Below, piece by piece: positions 24,162 to 31,735 of a DNA stretch of 42,527 bases. Every line of letters begins with the position of its first letter. Within the stretch, counting starts at the first letter, position 1. This DNA is from an uncultured Oscillatoriales cyanobacterium (GTDB lineage Bacteria; Cyanobacteriota; Cyanobacteriia; Cyanobacteriales; Microcoleaceae), in NCBI GenBank assembly GCA_903893625.1, contig CAITND010000033.1, forward strand, positions 1 to 42,527, read 5' to 3'. The notes under the pieces are model-generated. The model was not told the DNA's origin and searched no databases. It worked only from the letters and a program-made list of their open reading frames with translations. Made by a program: the position numbers and the translations under genes.

Positions 24162-24487
24162 ATTTGTTGTCCTTAGCGTAACTTTAATGGGTAGCGCTAT
24201 ATTTATCAGAAAAACCCGTCCGTTTACGGCGGGGAGGATGTCAATATTCCCCCTTCCCTGGGCAGGGCTGTTTCATTCTCAGGGAAACCAGGGTTTTGTA
24301 GGGGTAGTGTCCCCGTGCCTACCCTCCCCATCCACGATTTGCAGGCGTTTCAGGGATTGGGGCTACCACGGGGGGATTGCCCCTACAAAGAATGAAACAG
24401 CCCTGCTTACCTGGGAGGGAAGGGGCTGGGGGGTTAGGTCATACAATTTATCAGGGAGAATGAAACAGTCAGGGAATTCTCATCAAC
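24162..24487. other. Gene-free repeat region between fusion gene and PEP-CTERM gene
   Basis: I see no credible gene here. An open frame from 24187 to 24561 crosses the repeat and the antisense of the PEP-CTERM gene and is not protein-like. The region holds a hairpin at 24215-24234 (CCCGTCCG, four bases, CGGCGGGG) followed by GAGGATGTCAA, which resembles the right end of IS200/IS605 elements, and the MITE-like element at 24263-24405. A further partial GAATGAAACAG copy lies at about 24460-24470. Confidence 0.55.
24263..24405. repeat. MITE-like element with 17-bp terminal inverted repeats
   Basis: CAGGGCTGTTTCATTCT (24263-24279) is perfectly complementary to AGAATGAAACAGCCCTG (24389-24405). Nested inside, TTTTGTAGGGG pairs with CCCCTACAAA and CCCCGTG with CACGGGG, so much of the 143-base element can fold. 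The end sequence CAGGGCTGTTTCA recurs at 36494 and in reverse at 36543, and TGAAACAGCCCTG recurs at 125-137. Confidence 0.8.
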
Positions 24488-25327
24488 CTATGATTTCCCT
24501 TGACGACGGCGACGCCCGAATCCAACTAAACCAGCAATACCCATCAGTGCTGCTGCGCTAGAGGGTTCTGGGACTGATACACCAGGAATATCCCGTGCAT
24601 TACCTTTACCAAAGTCAATGGCAAACACCACATCGTTATAGTCTTTGTCGCCACCGCCCCATAAATCTTCATATCCAAAAATCAGCAAATCTTTGTAATA
24701 GTAAGCCATAACGTGTTGCAGTCTGTCTGGGTTTGTCTTTTCGTTAACACCGAAGACTCCTGTGAGACCCTTACCAGGAATACCACCGTTAATGGCGTTG
24801 GAAACTAAGCGGAAGTCGAATACAGTGCCCGCTTTAAAATTGCCAAGTTCAGCAAAGTCACCCACATTTAAAGGACTGTCTTGTCGGCTTTTATCCTTTA
24901 AAGGATCGTTGGGATTAGCACAGAAATTATTATAGTTGAGTAGGGTCTTTTGTTGAGCCTTGCTGCAAGAGGTATCTCCAAAAATTTTAGTTTGATTTTG
25001 CAGAACCTTGCCATCTTTCCAAGTAATGAAGTCTAATTCATTCCGATATCCTCCGGCTGTCTCCCCTATAAAATAAACGTTAACATTATGGTCATACTTC
25101 AGTTTGATTGAGTCTAAATCAATCGTCTGTGCTCCAATTGTTTCCGGTGCTAGATACCGAGCTTCTTTGCCCACAAAATCTTTCAATTCTGGCAAGATAT
25201 TCTGAATGTTAACAGGGGCTTCACTTCTGCCTTTAATGGTAAATGCAGAAGCAGATTCAGCGCCTAAGAATAAACCTGTAAAAGCTGTTGTGGCGGTTAA
25301 TAATGCCATCAAAATTCTAGTTTTCAT
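24488..25327 (-). CDS. PEP-CTERM exported protein with DUF4114-like domain
   Basis: The protein has 279 residues. A signal peptide (about 1-28, ending ASA) leads a secreted domain. A DUF4114-like C-terminal segment, LIFGYEDLWGGGDKDYNDVVF, contains the acidic G-x-D-x-D-Y-N-D loop likely to bind calcium. The C-terminus is a sorting signal: VPEPSS, a short hydrophobic helix, then an Arg-rich tail (RRRRQ). Such proteins are cut and sorted by exosortase and are usually surface or matrix proteins. It stands alone, flanked by gene-free stretches, and has no evident link to the sulfur genes. AGGAGA lies about ten bases before the ATG. Confidence 0.88.
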   Translation of the reverse strand: MKTRILMALLTATTAFTGLFLGAESASAFTIKGRSEAPVNIQNILPELKDFVGKEARYLAPETIGAQTIDLDSIKLKYDHNVNVYFIGETAGGYRNELDFITWKDGKVLQNQTKIFGDTSCSKAQQKTLLNYNNFCANPNDPLKDKSRQDSPLNVGDFAELGNFKAGTVFDFRLVSNAINGGIPGKGLTGVFGVNEKTNPDRLQHVMAYYYKDLLIFGYEDLWGGGDKDYNDVVFAIDFGKGNARDIPGVSVPEPSSAAALMGIAGLVGFGRRRRQGKS

Positions 25328-25718
25328 CGCAATTCTCCTCTAATAATCTTAGAAATTCCAGAATGAATAATACAAATGTAGATTGCCGGGCACCTGTAGG
25401 GTTTTGATTGACGTATAAATAGGTAGATGAAATATTTATACCGTTTTTGGAGTGAGGGTTTTTTAATCTTGAGTTCATCTTTAATTGAAGATAACAGCTT
25501 AATTTGAAGAAATCAATCAAGATATTGTAAAAAAAAATCCTAACTGTAAAGTAATTGTAAAAACCTTCGTATTGCTCTATTTATTACGGACTATTAAGTA
25601 AGCTAGAGCTTACAGAGAATTAGATTTCATATTACTTTTAGTAAAAATTTATCAACCAGAGGGCATTCATGCCCTCATTGCCACACTGAATTAGATCATG
25701 ATATAAAGCCCGACTCGC
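25328..25718. other. 391-base intergenic region
   Basis: This is the upstream region of the PEP-CTERM gene and the downstream region of the flavoprotein gene, both on the minus strand. I see no RNA gene or protein-coding signature. It is AT-rich with repeated short GTAA/TTGTAAAAA words near 25520-25560, but no clear operator or terminator. Confidence 0.5.
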
Positions 25719-26813
25719 TTAACTCACTAACTCCGCCATCAACTCAGCCACAGGCATAATCCGTTGGCTGCGTCCGGCATTGCTCCCCGAAAACACTAAA
25801 CCATTTTCCACATCTCCCCGCGCGGCTTTATCCAACGCCCGAACAATACAGTAAAGTTCTCCTGTTTCTCGGTGACGACAAACCTGGAGACAATTCAACA
25901 GACAGCGTTTTTCAACGGTCGCAGCACCGGAGATTACCTTTTCTATAAACGGATTTCGCAGCGCTCGTCCCGGTAATCCCACCGGGCTAGAAACCACCAC
26001 CACATCTTCGGGTTGGGCGTTTAGATGAAATTCTTTATAACGAATATCGGCATCACACTCGTCTGTAGTAATAAAGCGAGTGCCAATTTGTACCCCTTTT
26101 GCTCCTAACTCTAGCATTCTGACAATATCTGAGTGATCCCAAACGCCCCCAGCCGCAATCACCGGAATTGGTTGTTTGAGTTCCGTTTCTAAATAATTGA
26201 CCAATTCAGGAATCACCTGCTCTGCATTCAATGCCGGGTCGTTGAGTTCCTCATACTTAGCCCCCAGGTGTCCCCCTGCGGTATTGGGATTTTCCACCAC
26301 AAAGGCGTCCGGTAGCCGTTTATATTGGCGTTCCCATTTCCGACAAATCACCTTAGCCGCGCGAGCGCTGGAAATGATGGGTACGAGCGCCACTTCTGGA
26401 TAGTCTGCGGTGTATTCCGGTAAATGCAGAGGCAAACCTGCACCGGAAATGATCAGGTTAATGCCCTGCTCCGCCGCCGTGCGAACCAGAGTTTCATAAT
26501 CTTGTGCCACCACCATCAGATTGACACCGATAATCCCATCGGGACTGAGTTGACGAGCTTTTTTAATTTCATCAATCAGTGCTAATCGATTCGCCTCGAA
26601 AAACTGTTCTCGTCGGAGTCCGACCTTGGGTTGGGTGATGTCAAAATAGGGAGAGTTTAGCCCTAAACCCACGCCGGAGATGATTCCAATTCCCCCAGCA
26701 TTGGCAACGGCCGCCGCGAGATTCGCTCCAGAAATACGGATACCCATGCCTCCCTGGATAATGGGGTAACGGGCGATGTGTTGACCAATTTGTAGTGAAG
26801 GTAATGTTTCCAT
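25719..26813 (-). CDS. Nitronate monooxygenase-like flavoprotein
   Basis: A 364-residue FMN-dependent TIM-barrel protein of the nitronate monooxygenase/enoyl-ACP-reductase-II (FabK-like) group. It has QGGMGIRISGANLAAAVANAGG at the start, NTAGGHLGAKYEE mid-way, AAGGVWDHSDIVRMLELGAKGVQIGTRF for the FMN phosphate and GLPGRALRNP. The C-terminal part has a cysteine-rich insert (CLLNCLQVCRH then YCI) followed by GLVFSGSNAGR, a subgroup feature whose role is unknown. It is divergent from the second HdrB1 gene, sharing a 266-base promoter region with two ACTAAATAG words, so a redox role tied to sulfur metabolism is possible. Substrate unknown. Confidence 0.82.
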   Translation of the reverse strand: METLPSLQIGQHIARYPIIQGGMGIRISGANLAAAVANAGGIGIISGVGLGLNSPYFDITQPKVGLRREQFFEANRLALIDEIKKARQLSPDGIIGVNLMVVAQDYETLVRTAAEQGINLIISGAGLPLHLPEYTADYPEVALVPIISSARAAKVICRKWERQYKRLPDAFVVENPNTAGGHLGAKYEELNDPALNAEQVIPELVNYLETELKQPIPVIAAGGVWDHSDIVRMLELGAKGVQIGTRFITTDECDADIRYKEFHLNAQPEDVVVVSSPVGLPGRALRNPFIEKVISGAATVEKRCLLNCLQVCRHRETGELYCIVRALDKAARGDVENGLVFSGSNAGRSQRIMPVAELMAELVS

Positions 26814-27079
26814 AGGTTCCTGCTGTTGAGAAGATTTTCCTAATTCAGGCAGTTTGAGTATAAATACTTTATATGATTTTACAACTAAATAGTCAAATAG
26901 TGATTTAGTCAGTGTTTTTGAGCTAGATCTTAAGCAGGATAAGTATAATTACTGATTGCAAAAGATTTTCAATAAGCTATACTACTAAATAGCAATATAA
27001 TCATACAATCCAATTAGCCCAGAAATAGATACAGTTTCACAGAATCAATCCTGTGGAACGAGATTTAGGAGAAAACTTG
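26814..27079. promoter_or_regulatory. Divergent promoter region, flavoprotein and second HdrB1
   Basis: Plus-strand promoter: TTGCAA (26956-26961), 16 bases, TATACT (26978-26983). Directly after it is ACTAAATAGCAATATA (26984-26999), which matches 15 of 16 bases of the block at 12217-12232 in the Rieske promoter. A second palindrome, ACTAAAT at 26884-26890 and ATTTAGT at 26903-26909, lies nearer the minus-strand gene. The position right after the -10 box matches the operator geometry before the sHdr operon, consistent with a shared repressor. Confidence 0.55.
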
Positions 27080-28123
27080 ATGAAACTAGCAGGAAAAAAC
27101 AAGGCTTGGGAAAAACACCAGAAAGCCATTCCCAGCATTGATGACCAAGGTGGAAAATTGTGGGGTTGCTTCCGTAGCTGTTTCCTCCAAAGTACCGCCC
27201 CTTACTCAGAAGGCGTGGCTTATAAAATATTGAAAGATGATCTCGGTATAGAATTGCGGGAAGCACCCGGACATACATCCTGTGGAGCAATTGGCTATCA
27301 CGGAGATGTTACAAATATCGAAACCCAAATGGTGATCGCCGCCCGCAACTTTTCCCTGGCTCATTATGAACAAGGTGTTGATAATCTTTTCTCCTTCTGT
27401 GTCACCTCTTTTGCCAACTACACCGAAATGATCAAACTCTGGGAAGAACCAGAATTGCGAGAATACACGGAAAACACCTTAAAAGAAACCACTGGACGGG
27501 AGTTTTGGATTCCTCACGTTTCTGGTGGCCGACCTTCTATTGTCCATGCTTCTGATGTTTTCTTTGCTAATCGCCATAAATTAGCAGCAAAGGCAAAATA
27601 TAGCCTCAAGGGAATTAAAGCAACCGATCACGTTGGATGTCATTATGGAAAGATTTTTCCAGGGGAAGCAATGGGGGGTACGGAATTCCCTCAAGTCTTA
27701 GTGGGGTTGCTGGAAGCCTTTGGTGCGGAAGTGGTGGACTACCCAGAGCGTAGACATTGCTGTGGTATGGGGTTTCGGCAGTGTGCTTTCCCAGAAAACC
27801 GAGATTATACGGCCAGTAGTGTCTACAAGAAATTAAAAAGTCTCAAAGAAATACACCCAGACTGCAAGCTGATGCTCACGAATTGTCCGGGGTGTACGGT
27901 GTTCCTCGATGCGGAACAGGGAACCATCAAGGAGGTTATGGAAGAAGAATTTAATGTCAGCATTCTGGACTACGCACAACTGACCGGGTTGCTGTTAGGG
28001 TATGACCCCTTTAAAGATTGTGGCATGAATGTTAAAGCGGTTGACATTGAGCCTTTGCTGGATCAAATTGGCATTCCTTATGACCAATCCAAAACACCGG
28101 AAGAACGCCGAAGACCCTTTTAA
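27080..28123 (+). CDS. Second HdrB1-like subunit (paralogue)
   Basis: A 347-residue CCG protein very similar along its whole length to the HdrB1 at 16608. The second CCG domain is intact (GCHYGK, HCCGMG, NCPGC). The first again lacks CCG (SCGAIG) and CxxC (CVTS). It gains a Cys in WGCFRSC and another in FRQCAFPEN compared with its paralogue. ATG 27080 follows AGGAG by about nine bases and is preferred to an upstream GTG at 27053. There are no HdrA or HdrC genes beside it, so it either exchanges with HdrB1 in the complex or acts alone. The similarity suggests a duplication followed by purifying selection, not decay. Confidence 0.88.
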   Translation: MKLAGKNKAWEKHQKAIPSIDDQGGKLWGCFRSCFLQSTAPYSEGVAYKILKDDLGIELREAPGHTSCGAIGYHGDVTNIETQMVIAARNFSLAHYEQGVDNLFSFCVTSFANYTEMIKLWEEPELREYTENTLKETTGREFWIPHVSGGRPSIVHASDVFFANRHKLAAKAKYSLKGIKATDHVGCHYGKIFPGEAMGGTEFPQVLVGLLEAFGAEVVDYPERRHCCGMGFRQCAFPENRDYTASSVYKKLKSLKEIHPDCKLMLTNCPGCTVFLDAEQGTIKEVMEEEFNVSILDYAQLTGLLLGYDPFKDCGMNVKAVDIEPLLDQIGIPYDQSKTPEERRRPF

Positions 28124-28190
28124 TCTTCAGTCATCAGGAGAATTTAAACAAATCTTAAGGTCATTCATGACTAATTAGGTATATACTCAT

Positions 28191-28212
28191 GGAGTCGGAC
28201 AATTTCGACTCC
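28191..28212 (+). terminator. Stem-loop between second HdrB1 and DUF2892 gene
   Basis: GGAGTCG (28191-28197) and CGACTCC (28206-28212) form a 7-bp stem with an 8-base loop. It lies 68 bases after the HdrB1 paralogue and 43 before the next ATG. A T-run (CTTTTTCC) comes about 18 bases later. It could terminate the HdrB1 mRNA or stabilise the leader of the following gene. Confidence 0.4.
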
Positions 28213-28254
28213 CGCAACGAAATCTGTTCTTTTTCCTAGGATTAGGAGTGTTCA

Positions 28255-28461
28255 ATGTTAAGTAATGTCGGAAACTTAGATCGAGTTATTCGCTTCTTAT
28301 TAGCAGCAATTTTCCTTTATGGCGGTTTGAGTATCTACTCAGGTACAGCCTTGGGAATTGGATTAGATGTTGCTTCAGCGTTGCTAATCATCAGTGGTTT
28401 AATCGGTTTTTGCGGGATCTATCGTTTGCTAGGGATTAACACTCGCAACCCTCAAAATTAG
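28255..28461 (+). CDS. DUF2892 small membrane protein
   Basis: A 68-residue protein with two hydrophobic helices (about 11-27 and 32-55) and the family pattern NVGNLDRVIRFLLAA then LIGFCGIYRLLGINT. It is the stand-alone version of the membrane tail found on the rhodanese at 10667; in YgaP this part anchors a rhodanese. A rhodanese gene (29071) lies two genes downstream, so the pair may work together. Cys53 in GFCGIY is well placed at the membrane end and could contact sulfur, which is speculative. ATG 28255 follows a GGAG motif (TTAGGAGTG) by about seven bases. Confidence 0.85.
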   Translation: MLSNVGNLDRVIRFLLAAIFLYGGLSIYSGTALGIGLDVASALLIISGLIGFCGIYRLLGINTRNPQN

Positions 28462-28555
28462 TGGCTCTCAAACGGAAGTCAAAAATCAAGGCTACAAAAA
28501 TATTTTCTCAACCGAGAAAATCCAATTAACTGTACTCTAAATCGGAGAATTTACC

Positions 28556-29026
28556 ATGAAAATTGCTGTCGCCAGTCAAAATAAAACATCCATTACTGAA
28601 CATAGCGGACATTGCCGTAAGTTTTGGATTTACGATATTAACGAGGGTGAAATTCTGGGCAAGAACCTGTTAGAATTATCTGCTGAACAATCTTTTCATA
28701 ATAGTTCTTGCAACGAACCCCATCCTTTAGATGATGTGCAAGTTTTGATTTCTGGAGGCATGGGACAAGGTTTAGTGCGACGGTTGGAAGGAAAAAAAAT
28801 TGAAGCGATTGTCACCAAAGAAACTGATTTAGACAAAGCGGTGAATGCTTATCTGGATGGTTCTTTGATCAGAGAAAAAGCCGAATGTCACGATCATGAT
28901 CATGAGCATGAACATGAACATAAACATCAAAACAAACATGAAAATAAGCATCAACACAAACATGAAAATAAGCATCAACACAAACATGAAAATAAGCATC
29001 AATGTGAATTAGAAAGTAGCAATTAA
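28556..29026 (+). CDS. NifX/NifB-like domain protein with His-rich tail
   Basis: A 156-residue protein. Residues 1-110 form the dinitrogenase iron-molybdenum-cofactor-binding domain: MKIAVAS, HSGHCRKFWIYD, VLISGGMGQGLVRRLEGKKIEAIVT. The tail (about 117-150) is made of His/Glu/Lys/Asn units, with HKHENKHQ repeated and encoded by a 24-base tandem repeat at roughly 28920-29005. The domain binds metal or Fe-S clusters in NifX, NafY and related proteins; the tail should bind nickel, zinc or other ions. No nif genes are nearby, so a metal- or cluster-handling role in the sulfur cluster is more likely. The repeat number may vary between strains. Confidence 0.85.
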   Translation: MKIAVASQNKTSITEHSGHCRKFWIYDINEGEILGKNLLELSAEQSFHNSSCNEPHPLDDVQVLISGGMGQGLVRRLEGKKIEAIVTKETDLDKAVNAYLDGSLIREKAECHDHDHEHEHEHKHQNKHENKHQHKHENKHQHKHENKHQCELESSN

Positions 29027-29070
29027 AAAGGTCAAAACCAGGGTTGTGAATTCAAACTCAAGCATTTTCT

Positions 29071-29451
29071 ATGGCATCTATATCTTCAGTGAAACCCAGT
29101 CTAGTTAATCTATCTCCTCTGGAATTCACTCAGTTATCTCATCCCCCTTTACTGATTGATGTTCGCAGTCAGTTAGAGTATGTCACAGGTCATGTTCCTA
29201 ATGCCATCAATCTGAGTTTACCTCGACTATTGATGGCAAGAATTCCTGGACTTCGTAACTGGATTTTACCTCAATGGTTTCGAGATTTATCCCCTGATCA
29301 ACCGATTGCTGTTATTTGTTTAACATCTCACCGCAGTCCTATAGCGGGCGATTGTCTAATTCAGTTAGGATTTACAGACATATTCAACATTACAGGTGGG
29401 ATAGTAGAATGGCAACAATGGAAACTAGAAATAGTCAAGGGTAAACCTTAA
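29071..29451 (+). CDS. Cytoplasmic single-domain rhodanese
   Basis: A 126-residue rhodanese without a signal peptide. IDVRSQLEYVTGHVPNAINL marks the first half and VICLTSHRSP the active-site loop with Cys83. A short insert (LMARIPGLRNWILPQWFRD) between the two is amphipathic and may touch the membrane or a partner. It lies downstream of the His-rich protein and upstream of DUF2214 in a run of same-strand genes with gaps under 60 bases. It likely carries persulfide for the second sulfur cluster. Confidence 0.85.
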   Translation: MASISSVKPSLVNLSPLEFTQLSHPPLLIDVRSQLEYVTGHVPNAINLSLPRLLMARIPGLRNWILPQWFRDLSPDQPIAVICLTSHRSPIAGDCLIQLGFTDIFNITGGIVEWQQWKLEIVKGKP

Positions 29452-29508
29452 GTATTAAATTATGGGGGATATTTTATCTCCCCATAAACTCAAACTCTTT
29501 ATAGAATT

Positions 29509-29964
29509 ATGTGGACAAGTTCAATTACAGCTTATTTCCATTACTTAGGCTTTATGTTAGCGTTTGCGGCTCTCACCGTAGAGGTTTTCAACTTAAAAAA
29601 AGAAATGACCTTTGATGAAGCCCAAAAAGTTGCCTCTGCTGATGCTGTTTATGGAATAGCTGCTACGATAATTTTGATTACAGGAATATTAAGAGTGATC
29701 TACTTTGGGAAAGGCAGCGATTACTACTTAAACAATCCCTTTTTTCAGGCTAAAATGGGTGTATTTATCCTAGTTAGTCTATTTTCATTGTATCCAACAT
29801 TTACGTTTATTTTGTGGTTTAAAGACTTACAAAAAGGTCAAATTCCTAGCCTAGAAATTGCCAAATTTAATCGACTTACTTGGCTGATAAAAGGGGAGTT
29901 AATCTGTTTTACTGTCTTGCCACTATTAGCCGCCGTAATGGCGAGAATGAACGGATGGAGTTAA
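29509..29964 (+). CDS. DUF2214 integral membrane protein
   Basis: A 151-residue protein with four membrane helices (about 7-25, 46-66, 81-102, 127-147). The family signature AYFHYLGFMLAFAALTVE and the segment ADAVYGIAATIILITGILRVIYFGKG are clear. The conserved His11 at the start of helix 1, together with other polar residues, suggests a cofactor such as heme, but this is not established. It ends nine bases before the methyltransferase gene, so they share a transcript. Function unknown. Confidence 0.82.
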   Translation: MWTSSITAYFHYLGFMLAFAALTVEVFNLKKEMTFDEAQKVASADAVYGIAATIILITGILRVIYFGKGSDYYLNNPFFQAKMGVFILVSLFSLYPTFTFILWFKDLQKGQIPSLEIAKFNRLTWLIKGELICFTVLPLLAAVMARMNGWS

Positions 29965-29973
29965 ATAAAAAAA

Positions 29974-30654
29974 ATGAAATTTTCCAACTTATCTCAAATT
30001 CAAAAACGTCTATTTGCCTGGGGAATGTCAAAAGCAAATGCCGCCGATGGTAGCGCGATAGAACTGATTGACTGCCCTGATTATTCCACCTTGGCAGAAC
30101 TCAAACAAGGGCTGTTAGGATCTTTAGAAGGAAAAGTATTAGAAATTGGCCCTGGTGCTGGCTCGAACCTCTCCTATTACCCAAAAGATATTGATTGGAT
30201 AGGGGTTGAACCTAATCTTTTTATGCACCAGTATCTCGAACAAGAAGCAGATAGTCAAGGATTAAAAAAGATCAGATTATCCCCAGGAAGTGCTGAAAAA
30301 TTACCCGTTGAAAATAATAGTATTGATAGTGTAGTCAGTACCCATGTTCTCTGTTCCGTCAGCAATATTGATCACAGTTTACAAGAAATTAAACGCATTC
30401 TCAAACCAGGCGGAAGTTTCATTTTTTTAGAACACGTTGCCGCCGAGTGTTGCACTTGGACACGCCGAACTCAGGATAGCATTGAACCCTTATGGAAAGT
30501 TTTATTTGATAACTGCCATCCTAACCGAAACACTTGGAATGCCTTAGAAAATGCTGGATTTGAGTCAGTCAATTATCAGCAATTTAGCCTGTCAATTCCC
30601 ATAGTCAGTCCTCACATTGCCGGAGTAGCTAAGAAGGCGAAAACCCTTGATTAA
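29974..30654 (+). CDS. METTL7/TMT1-like SAM-dependent methyltransferase
   Basis: The protein has 226 residues. The SAM-binding motif VLEIGPGAGSNLSYYP is at 55-70, with the acidic loop GVEPN at 77-81. Motif THVLCSVSN and the segment EHVAAECCTW (153-162) followed by EPLWKVLFDNCHPNRNTWNALE closely match the METTL7 (TMT1) family. Animal members methylate hydrogen sulfide and other thiols to methyl sulfides. Its location in a sulfide/persulfide gene cluster supports a thiol or sulfide substrate here; lipid or ubiquinone-type substrates remain possible. There is no N-terminal membrane anchor as in the animal proteins. It follows DUF2214 by nine bases. Confidence 0.82.
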   Translation: MKFSNLSQIQKRLFAWGMSKANAADGSAIELIDCPDYSTLAELKQGLLGSLEGKVLEIGPGAGSNLSYYPKDIDWIGVEPNLFMHQYLEQEADSQGLKKIRLSPGSAEKLPVENNSIDSVVSTHVLCSVSNIDHSLQEIKRILKPGGSFIFLEHVAAECCTWTRRTQDSIEPLWKVLFDNCHPNRNTWNALENAGFESVNYQQFSLSIPIVSPHIAGVAKKAKTLD

Positions 30655-30680
30655 TCAATAATTTAAATGGAGTAAAAATT

Positions 30681-31688
30681 ATGCAGCTTTCCAAAAATAA
30701 TCTCCAAGAAAAAGTAGATCAAGTCTACGATGTAATTTTGATTGGGGGCGGTGCGGGAGGACTTTCGGCGGGTATTTATTTACAACGCTATCGCCTTTCC
30801 AGCTTAATTATTGATAAAGGTAAAGCTCGATCTTTTTGGATGCAAGAATTACACAATTATTTAGGTTTACCACCCGATACTCCGGGGCGAGTTTTACTAC
30901 AACGGGGAAAAGAACATTACGCCAGTTTAGATGGGGATTTTCTGAATGGTTTTGTTGAAGAAGTTGTAGACGAGGGAGACACCTTTGCGGTTAAGGTTAA
31001 AGTGGGGCGACAGAATAGTATTGAGGTGGTATTTCGCTCAAAATATTTAATTGCTGCGAGTGGAATTATTGATTATTTACCGCCTTTAGATGATATGCGG
31101 AATGTTTATGATTATGCGGGTTATAACTTGCACGTTTGTATGGTCTGTGACGGCTATGAAATGACGGATAAAAAATGCGGTTTCTTTGCAGGTAGCGAAG
31201 CCGCTATTGAAGAAATGGTGTTTAATTTAAGTTGGTTTACCCCCTATATTACGATTTTTACTCATGGCGTATTTACCGTCAGCGAACCCCTGAAAACTAA
31301 ACTGCGAGAACACGGTTATCCCCTGATAGAAACACCCATTCAACAATTTCTTGGTAAAAATCACCAAATGACAGGAGTTGAATTAACAGATGGATCAATT
31401 ATAGAGTTAGAAACGGGCTTAATTTCAATGGGTTCTCGCTATCACAACACCTATCTTAAAGGAATTAACCTAGAACTCCAAGGTAACAATTTAGTCACGG
31501 ATAAAATGTGCCGGACTTCTCACCCCAGAATTTTTGCCATTGGTGATTTAAAATTGGGGTTAAATCAAGTTATAATAGCAGCAGGAGATGGCGCTTTAGC
31601 CGCTACGGCTATTTGGCGAGAAATCCGTCGGGCAGCCGGAGCAAAACCTTGGGTAGAAAATCTGCCTAATTCTGCTATTAAATACTGA
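30681..31688 (+). CDS. Thioredoxin-reductase-like flavoprotein
   Basis: The protein has 335 residues. The FAD motif ILIGGGAGGLSAG starts at about residue 19. The redox pair sits in HVCMVCDGYE (Cys153, Cys156), the place of CATC in thioredoxin reductase, followed by a degenerate NAD(P)H-binding segment (FFAGSEAAIEE, lacking a clean GxGxxA). The C-terminal IFAIGDLKLGLNQVIIAAGDGALAATAIW is standard. Thioredoxin reductases reduce thioredoxin, but this subgroup may use ferredoxin or another donor because of the weak NADPH motif. GGAG lies about 11 bases before ATG. It could recycle persulfide or disulfide carriers in the cluster. Confidence 0.82.
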   Translation: MQLSKNNLQEKVDQVYDVILIGGGAGGLSAGIYLQRYRLSSLIIDKGKARSFWMQELHNYLGLPPDTPGRVLLQRGKEHYASLDGDFLNGFVEEVVDEGDTFAVKVKVGRQNSIEVVFRSKYLIAASGIIDYLPPLDDMRNVYDYAGYNLHVCMVCDGYEMTDKKCGFFAGSEAAIEEMVFNLSWFTPYITIFTHGVFTVSEPLKTKLREHGYPLIETPIQQFLGKNHQMTGVELTDGSIIELETGLISMGSRYHNTYLKGINLELQGNNLVTDKMCRTSHPRIFAIGDLKLGLNQVIIAAGDGALAATAIWREIRRAAGAKPWVENLPNSAIKY

Positions 31689-31735
31689 TTTAGTTATTTG
31701 TTAAACCCAGTACATCATCAGGAGATTCATTGAAT

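Noticed and set aside
24187-24561. Plus-strand open frame of 124 codons after the fusion gene
   Set aside because: It runs through a MITE-like repeat and the antisense of the PEP-CTERM gene; the composition follows the repeat.
28900-29005. Possible CRISPR array because of regularly spaced repeats
   Set aside because: The 24-base repeat is in frame inside a coding region and encodes the His-rich tail; there are no unique spacers.
28556-29026. Nitrogen-fixation gene (nifX)
   Set aside because: Only the shared cofactor-binding domain is present; no nif genes are adjacent and the His tail is not a NifX feature.
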